DNA of 64,000 nt. Source: Bradyrhizobium barranii subsp. barranii (GTDB lineage: Bacteria; Pseudomonadota; Alphaproteobacteria; Rhizobiales; Xanthobacteraceae). The stretch is taken from assembly GCF_017565645.3 (NCBI RefSeq), contig NZ_CP086136.1, forward strand, positions 8,229,501 to 8,293,500. Reading direction: 5' to 3'. A program made the position numbers and the translations under genes. Position 1 is the stretch's first letter. Every line of letters starts with the position of its first letter. Positions 27,566-36,936 of this stretch are shown here, in pieces. The notes below the pieces were generated by a model, which had not been told where the DNA came from, did no database searches, and saw only the letters and a list, made by a program, of their open reading frames with translations.

Positions 27566-28390
27566 TCACTCGTCCAGGAAGGTTCGGCAATGGGCGACGA
27601 ACCTCGCCGGATATTGGAACAGCGCGCCGTGGCCCGAGTCGGGATAGATGATGAGCTGCGCGTTCTTCGTCGCTTTGAACATGTTGTAGGCGTTAATGCT
27701 CGGAAACATGGTATCGTCGCTGCCGTGCACGATGAGCGCCGGCTGCCCGATGGCGCGTAGCGTTGCGTCGCCTTCATCCTTGCGCGCGCACCAGCCGATG
27801 ATTGCCCTCGCCTGAGGCTCGCTGACAGCGTCGCCGCTGTCCGGATCACGACCTTCAGAGCGGGCCGTTGCGCGGGCAACGAAGGCACGGCCGGCGCGCT
27901 GGCTTTCTTCGGAAGGCATGAAGAACAAGGGCAGACGCACATCCGGCGCACCTCGGGAGAAGGCGTCGTCGACCACTTCGAGAAGGTGTTCTTCGCCACC
28001 TCGTGGTGCCGCGCCGGCGATGATGACCTTGCCGATCAGGTCGGGGTGCTGCACGGCGAGGACTTGGGCGAGCATACCGCCGAGGGAGAAGCCGAGAAGA
28101 TCAATCTTCGACAGACCAAGGCCCCGCACGAATGACTCGGCATCGGCCGCCATCTGTTCCACCGTGTCGGGCGTCCGGCCAGTCGAAGTGCCGATGCCGA
28201 GGTTGTTGAACGCAATGACCGGCCGCGTTTCGGCAAGGCTGTTCATCACTTCCGGATCCCAGGAATCCATCGTCCCGGTGAAGTGCTGCAGCAGGATGAG
28301 CGGTGTCCCGACCGTTGGGCCAAGCCGCCTGAAGGCAAAGCGGACGTCGCCGACGTTCAAGTATTCTGTTCTTGCGGTTTCGAGTGACAT
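27566..28390 (-). CDS. Alpha/beta-fold hydrolase
   Basis: 274 residues. Oxyanion region PLILLQHFTGTMDSWDPEVM, then FNNLGIGTSTG where the usual aspartate of D--G-G-S is replaced by asparagine. The nucleophile elbow is GFSLGG (serine near residue 99), the acid is probably in VHGSDDTMFP, and the catalytic histidine is in PDSGHGALFQYP. A serine hydrolase for a small ester or a C-C bond. It lies 62 bp downstream of the alcohol dehydrogenase gene on the same strand and probably forms an operon with it. Confidence 0.9.
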   Translation of the reverse strand: MSLETARTEYLNVGDVRFAFRRLGPTVGTPLILLQHFTGTMDSWDPEVMNSLAETRPVIAFNNLGIGTSTGRTPDTVEQMAADAESFVRGLGLSKIDLLGFSLGGMLAQVLAVQHPDLIGKVIIAGAAPRGGEEHLLEVVDDAFSRGAPDVRLPLFFMPSEESQRAGRAFVARATARSEGRDPDSGDAVSEPQARAIIGWCARKDEGDATLRAIGQPALIVHGSDDTMFPSINAYNMFKATKNAQLIIYPDSGHGALFQYPARFVAHCRTFLDE

Positions 28391-28452
28391 GATTGTTCCT
28401 CTGTGAGCTGCCTCGCCAGAGGCAAGGTCGATCCGGATGATTGGCGGCGCAT

Positions 28453-29472
28453 CTACATGGTGAGGACGATGCGGAAGCGGGCTTTCCCCGCCATCATCTT
28501 GCGATAGGCTTCCGGCGCGCGTTCCAGCGGCATCGTCTCGATCATGGCAGTGACGCCGGCGAGCGAGCTGAAGCGCAATGTGGCCTCGGCGGTGGCCGGG
28601 TCACCGGTCAAGGCGCCCTCGACAGAGCGCCCGCCGAACAGAAGGTCCGAGGTTGCGACCTCTACGGGTTCGGGAGATGCACCGAGTGCGATGATCCGGC
28701 CGCGCGGCCTAAGCCCCTTCACCGCGTCGGCCACGGCCTTGCCGCCCGACGCGGTGACGACGACAAGATGAGCGCCCCCCAGATCTTGCAACGCCGAAGC
28801 AACCGGGGCGGTCGAGCTGTCGATATAATGATGGGCGCCGAGCTTTCCGGCGAGGCCATCCTTGTCCGGCCCGCGTCCGATTGCCACGACCTCGAAGCCC
28901 ATGCGCCGCGCGAACTGCACGGCCAGATGTCCGAGGCCCCCGATGCCGATAACGGCGACGAGGTCGCTGGCGCGTGCGGGAGAGTTGCGGAGCGCGCTGA
29001 AGGTCGTCAGTCCCGCGCAGAGCAGCGGAGCAGCGTCTTCCGAGGCGAGACCATCGGGGATCGACACGAGGCCGCTGGCGCGCGTGAGCATGTATTGCGC
29101 GTAGCCCCCATCATGATGAATGCCGGTGAACTCCTGGTTCCGGCAGTTGACGAGATCGCCGCCGCGGCACTCTGCACAATGTCCGCAACTGCCCCCGAGG
29201 AAGCCGACGCCGACACGCTGCCCGAGCGTCCAGCCCTCGACGTTATTGCCGACCGCATCGATCACGCCTACCGCCTCATGGCCCGGCACGCGCGGCCATT
29301 GGATTGGGAAGGCTTCTTCGACCGTCGCCGCGTCGGAGTGGCAGACGCCGCAAGCCTCGACGCGAAGGCGGACCTGCCCCGGGGCGGGATCGACAAGCGG
29401 CTTTTGCGTCAGTTCGAGCTGTCCCGGCCCGACGGCCTGGACGGCGGTGTATGTTGTCGGATGGTGCGACAT
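28453..29472 (-). CDS. Zinc-dependent alcohol dehydrogenase (MDR family)
   Basis: 339 residues, usual length. The catalytic zinc site is CGVCHSD with PGHEAVG. The structural zinc loop is CGHCAECRGGDLVNC with all four cysteines. The Rossmann motif VIGIGGLGHLAVQFARRMG is followed by AIGRGPDK, where an arginine after the second strand could favour NADP. It oxidises alcohols or reduces aldehydes in the cytoplasm. Divergent from the GlxA-type regulator and followed by the hydrolase, which suggests an inducible detoxification or catabolic pair. Identity with AdhP-like cinnamyl-type enzymes is plausible but not certain. Confidence 0.93.
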   Translation of the reverse strand: MSHHPTTYTAVQAVGPGQLELTQKPLVDPAPGQVRLRVEACGVCHSDAATVEEAFPIQWPRVPGHEAVGVIDAVGNNVEGWTLGQRVGVGFLGGSCGHCAECRGGDLVNCRNQEFTGIHHDGGYAQYMLTRASGLVSIPDGLASEDAAPLLCAGLTTFSALRNSPARASDLVAVIGIGGLGHLAVQFARRMGFEVVAIGRGPDKDGLAGKLGAHHYIDSSTAPVASALQDLGGAHLVVVTASGGKAVADAVKGLRPRGRIIALGASPEPVEVATSDLLFGGRSVEGALTGDPATAEATLRFSSLAGVTAMIETMPLERAPEAYRKMMAGKARFRIVLTM

Positions 29473-29620
29473 GAAAGCTCCAGCGTCTGAAAAGCTATCA
29501 GAGCGCTACCAGCGGCCTCCCGAAGCCGACAGGACGTAGATGCCGTCATTCCGGCCATGAACATGGCGAAACGTCGCCGGAACAACCATCTAGGCGGGTA
29601 GCAACCGTTACGGAGAAAGC

Positions 29621-30562
29621 ATGAAGATTGGCCTTGTCCTTTGCCCGAATTTCCAACCCGTCTGCTTCGGGGCCGTTGCGGCGTTCGACGTGGCCAACAA
29701 GCAAGCCGGCGAGACGCTCTACGAAGTGCGCGTCCTCTCGGAGGAAGGAGGGCTGGTCGCCTCGTGGGCCGGCATGCAGGTCATGACGGACCCATTCGAC
29801 GGCGCGCCCTATGACACGCTGATCGTCGCCGCGGGCCTTGAGATACCGACGTCGTCGCCGGGATTGGTCCGGCTGCTTCGCGCCGCCGCCCGGGACGCGC
29901 GGCGGGTTGCCGCCATCTGCCTGGGCTCGTTCGTCCTGGGAGATTCCGGGTTGCTGAACGGCCGGCGCGCCACGACCCATTGGCGTTACGCGCAGGCGCT
30001 GCAGGACCGTTTCCCTAGCTGCGAGGTCGATATGGACAAGATCTTCATCGCGGATGGGCCGATTTGGACGTCAGCCGGCATGACGGCGGGAACGGACCTC
30101 GTCGTGGGCATGATCGAGCGCGACCACGGGTCCGACATCGCCCGTTCAGTCGCAAAGGGCATGGTCATGTATCATCGCCGCTCCGGCGGACAATCCCAGC
30201 ATTCCACCTTGCTGGATCTCGGCGCGAATGAAGACAGGGTTCAGCGCGCATTGAACTACGCGCGTCAGAACCTTGCCGAAAGCCTGACGATTGATGACCT
30301 TGCTGAGGCCGCATGCCTCAGTCCCCGGCAGTTCACGCGACTGTTCCGGTCAGAAACGGGCACCACGCCGGCGAAGGCGGTCGAAGCGCTGCGGGTCGAA
30401 GCCGCGAAATTGATGCTGGAGCAGAGCCGGTTGCCGATCGAGGTCATCGCCCGTGAGGTGGGGTTCGCGAACCGGGAGCGGATGCGCCTGGCGTTTGCCC
30501 GCGTGCATGGAGAGGTTCCGCGAGCCATCCGCAATGACGCCGGACCGCTCGCGACGCTTTAG
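29621..30562 (+). CDS. GlxA-family AraC-type transcriptional regulator
   Basis: 313 residues. The N-terminal DJ-1/PfpI-like domain (residues 1-190) includes AAICLGSFVLGDSGLLNGRR with the nucleophile-elbow-like CLGS, and ATTHWRYAQAL. The C-terminal double HTH (residues ~210-305) reads LTIDDLAEAACLSPRQFTRL then PIEVIAREVGFANRERMRLA. Divergent from the alcohol dehydrogenase/hydrolase pair, it probably activates it. Start ATG 29621 follows CGGAGAAAGC. Ligand unknown. Confidence 0.92.
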   Translation: MKIGLVLCPNFQPVCFGAVAAFDVANKQAGETLYEVRVLSEEGGLVASWAGMQVMTDPFDGAPYDTLIVAAGLEIPTSSPGLVRLLRAAARDARRVAAICLGSFVLGDSGLLNGRRATTHWRYAQALQDRFPSCEVDMDKIFIADGPIWTSAGMTAGTDLVVGMIERDHGSDIARSVAKGMVMYHRRSGGQSQHSTLLDLGANEDRVQRALNYARQNLAESLTIDDLAEAACLSPRQFTRLFRSETGTTPAKAVEALRVEAAKLMLEQSRLPIEVIAREVGFANRERMRLAFARVHGEVPRAIRNDAGPLATL

Positions 30563-30772
30563 CCAGCGGCCCGAAGAAGCACTGCTTCCAGTTCGCGGTC
30601 GAGGTAGAGGCCGACTTGCAGGACACGATCGTCGCCGAACTGGCCAAACAGCGACAAAGGCTATCGGCTTCCGCTCCCCATTGCCCCGTGAGGAGGTTCA
30701 CGGCGGAACATCCGCCATGAACTCCATCGGATGATCTTGCGCCGTTGAGTTCGAACCCCAAAAGGCTCATGG

Positions 30773-31492
30773 CTAGCCAAGGCGGATGTTGGAGAGATCG
30801 ATCGAAACGACGAGCGGCTCGGTGCTGAAGCTGCCGTCCGGCTGACGGGCATAGATCCGACGCTTCGTCGGGAATTTGATGCCCGAGACTTCCGCATAGT
30901 CTTCGATAATGTGCGCGCCGGGCGTGTTGCCCGCGATCTCGACGTCATAGTCGTGGCGCTTCAGCAGCCCCTCGCCGTCGAAATAGAGCGTCTGTACGGT
31001 GCTATGCGTCGCGATCCCGCCGGGAAACCGTACGGCGAGGCGGCGCCAGTCGCCGCTATCGGTCGGCCAGGGCTCCAGTTCCTCGGTTTCGACGCCCGGC
31101 CACGCAAGCAGGAACGGCATGTTCAAATAGGTCCACATGGCGCATCCGGCGAAGTAAGCCAGTTGCAGCTCCGTCCACGGCGTTTGCAGCGTGTGGCCGG
31201 CGAAGCTTGCCCGCGGATCAAGCAGCTCTTCGAGAGCTGTTCCGCTCGCAGCTTCCAGGGCGACGCGGCCCGGCTCGAAGCGGGAGCGTCGATTCCCGGC
31301 GCCGAACGGGGCGTGCGAAGCCCACTCTTTCTTCAGACCCACCGTGACGTTGGTCTGCTCGAGGGTGAGCGCCTGCCCCTTCAAGGACCACAGGGCGCCC
31401 CCCTGTATGAGATCGGCGGAAACCTGCTCGAATTGCCGCCAGCGATCGAGGCCCCCATGAGCTTCGATGGCAAAATCCTTGAGTTGCTTCAT
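30773..31492 (-). CDS. Conserved hypothetical protein
   Basis: 239 residues from ATG 31492 (MKQLKDFAIEAHGGLDRWRQ), preceded by AGGAGCGCACCA. A longer in-frame start at 31561 lacks a site. The protein is beta-rich with Trp-containing strands (FEQVSADLIQGGALWSLKGQ, LYFDGEGLLKRHDYDVEIAG) and ends EPLVVSIDLSNIRL. The plan resembles LolA-like or outer-membrane lipoprotein-sorting folds, but no signal peptide is present, so it would be cytoplasmic. No partner gene. Function unknown. Confidence 0.72.
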   Translation of the reverse strand: MKQLKDFAIEAHGGLDRWRQFEQVSADLIQGGALWSLKGQALTLEQTNVTVGLKKEWASHAPFGAGNRRSRFEPGRVALEAASGTALEELLDPRASFAGHTLQTPWTELQLAYFAGCAMWTYLNMPFLLAWPGVETEELEPWPTDSGDWRRLAVRFPGGIATHSTVQTLYFDGEGLLKRHDYDVEIAGNTPGAHIIEDYAEVSGIKFPTKRRIYARQPDGSFSTEPLVVSIDLSNIRLG

Positions 31493-31820
31493 TGGTGCGC
31501 TCCTGCGAGAGCCACGCGGGATCGCGCGGCCTTTGTGGCGGGAGCCTAGATGCTCGGCCAAGCCTGCCGAACGACTTAGATGCCTTGATTCCAGACACGA
31601 CCGCGAGCCGGGCTTTCCAAACGCCTCTGCAAGCCGAGTGCGCTACCTTAGACGCTGGTACGATGCCGTTTCGACCCGGTCGACCGTTAATAATAAAACG
31701 GTTTCATTCGTGAAAACGCACCGCTTGAGCAACTGACGCGCGGCTGGTTCGATACATGCGAGCATCGGATTGCTCGGTTGTGGGCAAGTCCCTCAATGCG
31801 TCGGCTTGGCGCTGTAATTG
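31493..31820. other. Gap left of the IS3 element
   Basis: No gene supported. 31660-31740 is AT-richer (ATAATAAAACGGTTTCATTC) and could be a promoter. The 3-bp target duplication TTG of the insertion sequence is at 31818-31820. Confidence 0.4.
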
Positions 31821-31966
31821 AGAGCTGGCCCCGGTTGTTTGGACAGCGCCCCGCTGGATTTAAGTGGATTCCTGCCGGGTTATGCTGAACGCGGGGCTTT
31901 ACGGTTTTGTCGTTGCGTCGGGAGGGCGTAGCCCGACCAGAGCGACGACAAAACCGTCGGCGACGG

Positions 31967-32794
31967 TCATGCGGCCATCACCATAGCTTGCGTGCCGAAG
32001 TAAGCCTCGTCGGGCGTGCGCCCGTCAAGGCTCGAGTGAGGGCGTCCCTGATTGTAGAAGGCCAGATACTTGGCAATTGACGCTCGCGCCTCGGACACGC
32101 TGTCGTAGGCGCGGAGATATACTTCTTCGTATTTGACCGTGCGCCAGAGCCGCTCGACAAACACGTTGTCGCGCCAGGCGCCCTTGCCGTCCATGCTGAT
32201 GGCGATCTTCGCGTCCAGCAGCACATCGGTGAACTCGAGGCTGGTGAACTGGCTGCCCTGATCCGTGTTGAAAATCTCGGGCCTGCCGTGCTTCGCCAAC
32301 GCCTCCTGGACCGCTTCGACGCAGAAGGCCGCCTCCATTGTGATCGAGACGCGATGGGCCAGGACCCGTCGGCTGAACACATCGACGACCGCCGCGAGAT
32401 AGACGAAGCCACGCCGCATCGGAATGTAGGTGATGTCCATTGCCCACGCATGGTCGGGCCGCTCGATCTTCAATCCGCGCAACAGGTACGGGTAGATCTT
32501 GTGACCCGGAGCCGGCTTGCTCGTGTTCGGGCGACGATAGACCGCCTCGATCCGCATGCGCTTCATCAGCGTCGCGATGTGGCGGCGACCGGCGTATACG
32601 CCCTCCCGCCGCAGCAACGATCGCAGCATACGCGCTCCCGCGAAGGGATAATCGAGATGCAGCTCATCGAGCCGACGCATCAAGGCAAGGTCCTCGGCCG
32701 AAACTGGCCGAGGTTCATAGTAGACCGTGCTGCGAGCCAGCTTCAGGACCTTCGCCTGGCGCACGATAGAAAGATCATGATCGCGGTCGATCAT
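31967..32794 (-). CDS. IS3-family transposase OrfB (integrase catalytic part)
   Basis: 275 residues. The N-terminal HTH_21-type region is SIVRQAKVLKLARSTVYYEP and MRRLDELHLDYPFAGARMLR. The rve catalytic core shows the DDE triad in AWAMDITYIPMRRGFVYLAA (first Asp), FNTDQGSQFTSLEF (second Asp) and FVERLWRTVKYEEVYL (Glu). It ends FYNQGRPHSSLDGRTPDEAY, the family's usual C-terminus. Its ATG overlaps the OrfA stop (ATGA). The fused transposase would come from frameshifting before that point. Confidence 0.95.
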   Translation of the reverse strand: MIDRDHDLSIVRQAKVLKLARSTVYYEPRPVSAEDLALMRRLDELHLDYPFAGARMLRSLLRREGVYAGRRHIATLMKRMRIEAVYRRPNTSKPAPGHKIYPYLLRGLKIERPDHAWAMDITYIPMRRGFVYLAAVVDVFSRRVLAHRVSITMEAAFCVEAVQEALAKHGRPEIFNTDQGSQFTSLEFTDVLLDAKIAISMDGKGAWRDNVFVERLWRTVKYEEVYLRAYDSVSEARASIAKYLAFYNQGRPHSSLDGRTPDEAYFGTQAMVMAA

Positions 32795-33096
32795 CGCTTT
32801 GCGCTCAGCAGGCCCGCCCTGGTGAGCGCGCCGGACAAAAAATCGTTTTCCAACGCCAGCTCGCCGATCTTGGCATGTAACGCCTTCAAATCGACCGGCG
32901 TCTCGGCCGATGTCTTGTCATGCCCAAACACGCCGGCGGCGCCTTCCAGGAGCTGGTTTTTCCAGATCGTGATCTGGTTCGGATGAACATCAAACAGCTG
33001 CGCCAGCTCCGCCAGTGTCTTGTCGCCTTTGACCGCAGCCAAAGCAACCTTCGCCTTGAATGCCGGAGAATGCGTCCGGCGGCTCTTCTTCGTCAT
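32791..33096 (-). CDS. IS3-family OrfA (transposase DNA-binding part)
   Basis: 101 residues from ATG 33096 (MTKKSRRTHSPAFKAKVALA). An upstream in-frame start at 33150 is less likely. HTH_Tnp_1 pattern: FKAKVALAAVKGDKTLAELA, then FDVHPNQITIWKNQLLEGAA, followed by a leucine-zipper-like helix (LKALHAKIGELALENDFLSG). It binds the inverted repeats and, fused to OrfB, forms the active transposase. Confidence 0.93.
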   Translation of the reverse strand: MTKKSRRTHSPAFKAKVALAAVKGDKTLAELAQLFDVHPNQITIWKNQLLEGAAGVFGHDKTSAETPVDLKALHAKIGELALENDFLSGALTRAGLLSAKR

Positions 33097-33470
33097 CTTC
33101 GCTCCTGATTCGCAGCAAGAATCCTCGCCGCTGTCAGGCAGAAAATCCACTCAAGCTACTGTCCGAATTTGCGGGGCCAGCTCTTTGTTCCCCCTTTCGT
33201 CCGACGCTGTCGCGATCAGAAATCGGGGAACGAAAGCTCCGTCAATACTTTGGAATCATGAGACCGTCGCTCGCCGTTAAACTACACGGCGCATGTCGCG
33301 GATAGCCAAAGGTTCCTACGCGGGGCCCGCTGTTCTCAACAACAAGCGCTCGCACAGATAGCCAAAAGCGGCGGTCTCCGGTTCCATTCCAGAATTGCCA
33401 GCCGCGCTCGCAAGCGGGGAGCTGCGTGAGGGGTTGCGCCGATGCTGGCGCTTTCTTACTGAGGCTTCCT

Positions 33471-33671
33471 ATGCACAACCGCATTGATATAGATCCCCAG
33501 CACAGCCGAGCAATTGTAGAAGAGATTGGAGGGAGACTACGCGCGTTCCTGAAAGCAGAACCGGAACTACCGGGGAGCCTCAGCACGCAAATCGACCGGC
33601 TCCGGGAATTGGAGGAGCAGTCACCATCAATCATTCCCAATGCCGAGCGCTGGGACAAACCTCGGCGGTGA
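33471..33671 (+). CDS. Small conserved hypothetical protein
   Basis: 66 residues from ATG 33471 (MHNRIDIDPQHSRAIVEEIG). Pattern: --RIDIDP-HSRAI--EIG-RLR-FL--EPELP-SL--QI-RL-ELE-QSPSI-P. I associate this with a widespread short Bradyrhizobium family of unknown role. Helical and soluble. The ATG follows GAGGCTTCCT. It stands 46 bp before the next small gene and may be co-transcribed with it. Confidence 0.65.
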   Translation: MHNRIDIDPQHSRAIVEEIGGRLRAFLKAEPELPGSLSTQIDRLRELEEQSPSIIPNAERWDKPRR

Positions 33672-33716
33672 GCCGCCTCGGGACAGTACAGACGGCGCAG
33701 CCGAACAGGACGAGCA

Positions 33717-33926
33717 ATGCCACCAGTGATGCTCCGTGCATCAAACATCTTGAGAGAGTACGGTGAGGCGCGATCCGAGTTGATCGGCAAGGCCGTCGTC
33801 CTTACCGATGGACAGGCAGGCACGGTCGAGCACGTTTGGCTGGATGAACTGCACGGGCTCCGCGTTTCGATCGCTGGTCATGATGGAAGATGGCCGGTCT
33901 CAACCATCAAGTTTGCTGAGTCCTAG
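33717..33926 (+). CDS. Small PRC-barrel-like hypothetical protein
   Basis: 69 residues. The segment SELIGKAVVLTDGQAGTVEH followed by VWLDELHGLRVSIAGHDGRW and PVSTIKFAES looks like a compact beta-barrel of PRC-barrel or KOW type (GK-V-L-DG--G-V--V--DE--GL). Start ATG 33717; an internal ATG at 33729 also fits. Function unknown. Confidence 0.6.
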   Translation: MPPVMLRASNILREYGEARSELIGKAVVLTDGQAGTVEHVWLDELHGLRVSIAGHDGRWPVSTIKFAES

Positions 33927-34314
33927 ACCTCGCGGCTGCGCGTTGCCCAGATCGCGTGCTCCTTTCAGAACATTCCAATCAAGATGAAAATCCCGACCTC
34001 GGTCAGGAAAGTGACGCTCATGATCGCGACCGTAAGGAACACGTCGCTCGCCGAGAGAGGATCCATGAATGCCTCGCATCTTGCGAAGCCCGGGGAGTAA
34101 ATCATTCAGGCTAGAAAATGTTTCGGTTCCAAACGCAGACGGCGCGAGATGCGAGCGGCGCGGACATCCGAGGCGGCCTTAAGGCGAAGCCCGCTTAGGG
34201 GCATTTCGAGACCTGGCCGCTGTTCTGAACGATGTCGGGTTGCCCCTCACGAACCGACACCGCCGAGCCAGAGCATAAGGTCGGCAAGGGGGCCAACAGG
34301 CGACAATGATGAGC
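33927..34314. other. Gap with no gene supported
   Basis: Short open frames only. A region around 33965-34060 reads on the minus strand like a short hydrophobic peptide (rich in Val, Phe, Leu), but without a ribosome site or clear end. Confidence 0.35.
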
Positions 34315-34338
34315 AAGGCCGCCAACTGGGGCGGCCTT
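34315..34338. terminator. Terminator hairpin, duplicated near 45669
   Basis: AAGGCCGCC - AACTGG - GGCGGCCTT, 9-bp stem. The same hairpin with a near-identical loop (AACTGA) is at 45669-45690. In both cases it lies at the 3' end of a minus-strand copy of the same small gene. Confidence 0.7.
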
Positions 34339-34490
34339 ACTCACTCTTAAATTCCGCAATCTTTCGATCTTGACACCATAGCTCTACGTCGTAGCCATCT
34401 ACCAAGCATCTGGCGCGCTTCTTGGCTTCGGTTTCGTCCTTGCACATTAGAATGATGCGAAGCTCGATATGCCCTGCATCTACTGACCCC
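34337..34490 (-). pseudogene. 5'-truncated copy of the 60-residue small protein family
   Basis: The minus strand reads VDAGHIELRIILMCKDETEA then KKRARCLVDGYDVELWCQDR and a stop at 34337. It aligns with the intact protein at 45694-45876 (DEGHITLRVDLEVHDEAEA and AKLLVDGYTVELWEG). The equivalent of its first ~12 residues and a start codon are missing; an in-frame TGA lies just upstream near 34530. A decayed paralog retaining the shared terminator. Confidence 0.55.
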
Positions 34491-34518
34491 CTTCGCGCTC
34501 GGTCGGCCTGAGACGGCC

Positions 34519-34710
34519 TTATTCCTCAGGGGGTTGCAGACCCGAGGACGTCAGCCATTCGTCTATATGAGAAGCGGTTTCGAGCTGGCGCAGTCTGCGT
34601 TCTAGAAGATCGCGCTGCGGTCCTGGCTGCGTATTTTCGATTTCCGCTATGATGCGAGCTCGTTCCACGTGCAGATTGTCGTCGATGTGGGATTGTGAGT
34701 GTCGTCCCAT
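34519..34710 (-). CDS. Small hypothetical protein
   Basis: 63 residues from ATG 34710 (MGRHSQSHIDDNLHVERARI), with GAAAGGAGAGTGCC upstream. A longer frame to 34881 is not protein-like. The sequence IENTQPGPQRDLLERRLRQL then ETASHIDEWLTSSGL is helical, acidic and soluble. I recall similar short Bradyrhizobium proteins without function. Confidence 0.65.
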   Translation of the reverse strand: MGRHSQSHIDDNLHVERARIIAEIENTQPGPQRDLLERRLRQLETASHIDEWLTSSGLQPPEE

Positions 34711-35034
34711 GGCACTCTCCTTTCCCTGCGTGAATTGGGAGGGAGCGCAACTGGCGTTCTCACCACCGATCAAGGCACGGTGCCGTGCGGTGATAGAACT
34801 AGTATGCACCCGGAACGGGAGCGACGCCAGGATCCGGTAGTGGCCATTGAACCGGATCTGAGATCTCGCCACTTCGCTCATGGGCCAACAGGGGAAGCAG
34901 CGCGGCTCGACCGTTCACTGAGCAAGCACGTCCTGATGGCGTCCGGCGTGGCCAAGCCTGGAACGCCTCAGCGACAAGATTAGCGGAAAAGCAGCCGCCG
35001 GGTTGAGAGCGGCGACGGCTTCTTCTTTACGCGC

Positions 35035-35271
35035 TCAGACGGCCGCGACTACCCGTCGCGTCGCATGAAGGAAACGGTTAGCGGGCGCTGCGGCGCCATC
35101 AATTGGATGACGCTCCTGTTTGCGCAATTCATCGACTAGACGTTCGAGGTAGGGTGGCAGAGGCGAGGCTTCGAGAGATAAGTTCTGTTGCAATCCGTCA
35201 CCCACCTCGTCATAGATCGACCGGGCGGCCTTATGATCAATGTGGTCCGATATTCGACTGGTCGGTTCCAT
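35035..35271 (-). CDS. Small hypothetical protein
   Basis: 78 residues: MEPTSRISDHIDHKAARSIY, then DEVGDGLQQNLSLEASPLPP and YLERLVDELRKQE, ending FLHATRRVVAAV. Helical and soluble, with an ALxxLxxxLRxxE-type helix in the middle. AAAGGTCGCGAT precedes the ATG at 35271. No family name known to me. Confidence 0.6.
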   Translation of the reverse strand: MEPTSRISDHIDHKAARSIYDEVGDGLQQNLSLEASPLPPYLERLVDELRKQERHPIDGAAAPANRFLHATRRVVAAV

Positions 35272-35696
35272 ATCGCGACCTTTCGATTAGGCCCCACGAT
35301 TAACTCAAGTTACAGGGATGCGAAAATGTTTCGCGCACATTCGAAGAATGCCGATGGCTCCGTTGAATGGAACGAAGACACTGTGTGCGTCAGAACGATT
35401 GCCATTGTCAGCGCTGATACCTGCAACCCGCTGAATTAGTGAAACTCTTGGGGCGCGACTTTCAACACTTAGAATGTCCGTTCCGGGTCAGGAGCGTTGC
35501 TGTGGCCGTGCGCCGGTCACTTCCGATCTACCCCCGACTCCAGACGTGGCGCTGCGATGCGATAACTGACGCGAAGGGCCAGAACCGGACCTCATACGCC
35601 CTTCTATGAAGAGAGCGATGCGACATTCAGGAGTTGGGCCCGATGCTCCTGAGCATGGCCTTGTCCCGGTGTGGCGTGGCGCGGTTTCGTGCCTGC
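35272..35696. other. Gap with a possible 37-residue ORF and a dispersed repeat
   Basis: 35326-35439 (+) encodes MFRAHSKNADGSVEWNEDTV plus 17 more residues. It is weakly supported (poor ribosome site). 35472-35500 is a degraded copy of the GTCCGNT...GGGTCA repeat. Nothing else recognised. Confidence 0.35.
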
Positions 35697-36665
35697 TCAC
35701 GGATCGCGAGATGCGAGGTACGCGACAATCGCGAGAAGGTCCTGCTCGTCGAGATTGGCTACAATTTGGGCCATTAACGGGCTCCATTCTCCCGTTCGAG
35801 CGCCATGCTGGAAGTCATAGAGCTGCCGGAACATGTAGCTCGGTGAACGACCAGCAATGCTTGGCAGCGGTCCAAGCCCTTTCAGGTCCGCGCCATGGCA
35901 CAACGCGCATTGGATCGTTTTGCCCGACCCACCTTTCATGACTAGCGCCTCGCCTTTGGCGAGGCTCCCGATTGGTGCATACGCTGTGAAGGTCGATCGA
36001 GGGTCGCGGCTTTCGAAGCGGAGCAGATCGTCGGGGATCTCCACGATCCGCGCTCCGATCGGCTCGCGCTCGCTGGTTTCCACCGCCGCCCAAAGCAGAC
36101 CCGCCACATAGGTCTTTGGCGCGGTGTCGCTCTCGACCACCTTGATGCGTTTGCGCGGCTGCAAGGCCGAAAAGTAGGCTGCCGCGGCTTCGATTTCGGC
36201 GTCAGTGATCGGCTTGGAAAGCTCGATCATTAGCTTTGGCGGAATTCGCTCGGGGAGGGCTGTACTACGCGCCCCGCTCTTGTAGTCGGCCATTTGCTGG
36301 ATGATGTAGCTCTTCGGCAGCCCTGCAAGGTCCGCGTTTTCCGGACCACCAGGCCCGGTGGCGCGGTGACAAAATCCGCATGCGAACACACCGGGTTTGC
36401 GACCGTTCGCGACGATGTCCGGCAGCGCGCCGTGATCGCTGGGGTGCCAAATGGGCGCAACAAAACGATCACGCAACTGGCTCCAGGTATAGCCGGCCGT
36501 GCTCTCTGGCACGCGAACTGGCTTTCCGTCATCGACGGGAGGCTTGTAGTCGGGATTGTTCGGCGTATAGGCCCAAGCGGGAGGACCGTCTGCGGCGGTT
36601 GCCATCCGTATCGCGAGTAAGCCACAAACGATCACAGACGAGAGCAGCGCGGGAACAATCCTCAT
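35697..36665 (-). CDS. Di-heme cytochrome c
   Basis: 322 residues with a signal peptide (MRIVPALLSSVIVCGLLAIR, cut near ATA-AD). Two class I heme sites, CGFCH near residue 97 and CALCH near residue 253, are each followed by a Met-containing region (NADLAGLPKSYIIQQMADYK and PSIAGRSPSYMFRQLYDFQH). Both halves share the LAGLP-SYI-QQ-AD-K-G-R pattern of cytochromes c4-like/SoxX-like electron carriers. Periplasmic electron transfer. No oxidase or dehydrogenase gene is adjacent. The start at 36665 is followed by a normal Sec peptide. Confidence 0.93.
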   Translation of the reverse strand: MRIVPALLSSVIVCGLLAIRMATAADGPPAWAYTPNNPDYKPPVDDGKPVRVPESTAGYTWSQLRDRFVAPIWHPSDHGALPDIVANGRKPGVFACGFCHRATGPGGPENADLAGLPKSYIIQQMADYKSGARSTALPERIPPKLMIELSKPITDAEIEAAAAYFSALQPRKRIKVVESDTAPKTYVAGLLWAAVETSEREPIGARIVEIPDDLLRFESRDPRSTFTAYAPIGSLAKGEALVMKGGSGKTIQCALCHGADLKGLGPLPSIAGRSPSYMFRQLYDFQHGARTGEWSPLMAQIVANLDEQDLLAIVAYLASRDP

Positions 36666-36936
36666 TTTCAGTTCCCCGAGTGTCCGGGCCGGCAGCTATG
36701 GGGAGCTTGCCTCACCCATGAACTCCGGGCAAGCCATTCAGCTGCGACGTTTTGATCTCGGCGTTGCTGTGAAGCCCCGCCGGGTTCGACGTGACCGGGG
36801 TCATTCATGACGCGAAAGTCGGTACCCCCTATTCGGTCAAGCACGACACCAAGTATGTCTGAGTTGGGTCAAAAGCCGATATCAGCCCAACTCGTTGTTA
36901 TGCCCCCAATGGGGCCACAACCGGGGCTTTGCTTGT

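Larger units (their letters stand above)
31821..33184 (-). mobile_element. Complete IS3-family insertion sequence
   Basis: About 1.36 kb with imperfect terminal inverted repeats: AGAGCTGGCCCCG starts the left end and the right end (read inward) starts identically. Both ends share GGACAG and a TTxAGTGGATT-type block further in. TTG flanks both ends (31818-31820 and 33185-33187), fitting the 3-bp duplication of the family. It contains orfA and orfB on the minus strand with overlapping frames. Both look intact, so the copy may be active. Confidence 0.88.

Noticed and set aside
31967..33096. IS3 element as a decayed copy
   Set aside because: Both reading frames are complete, ends and 3-bp duplications match, and the catalytic residues are present.
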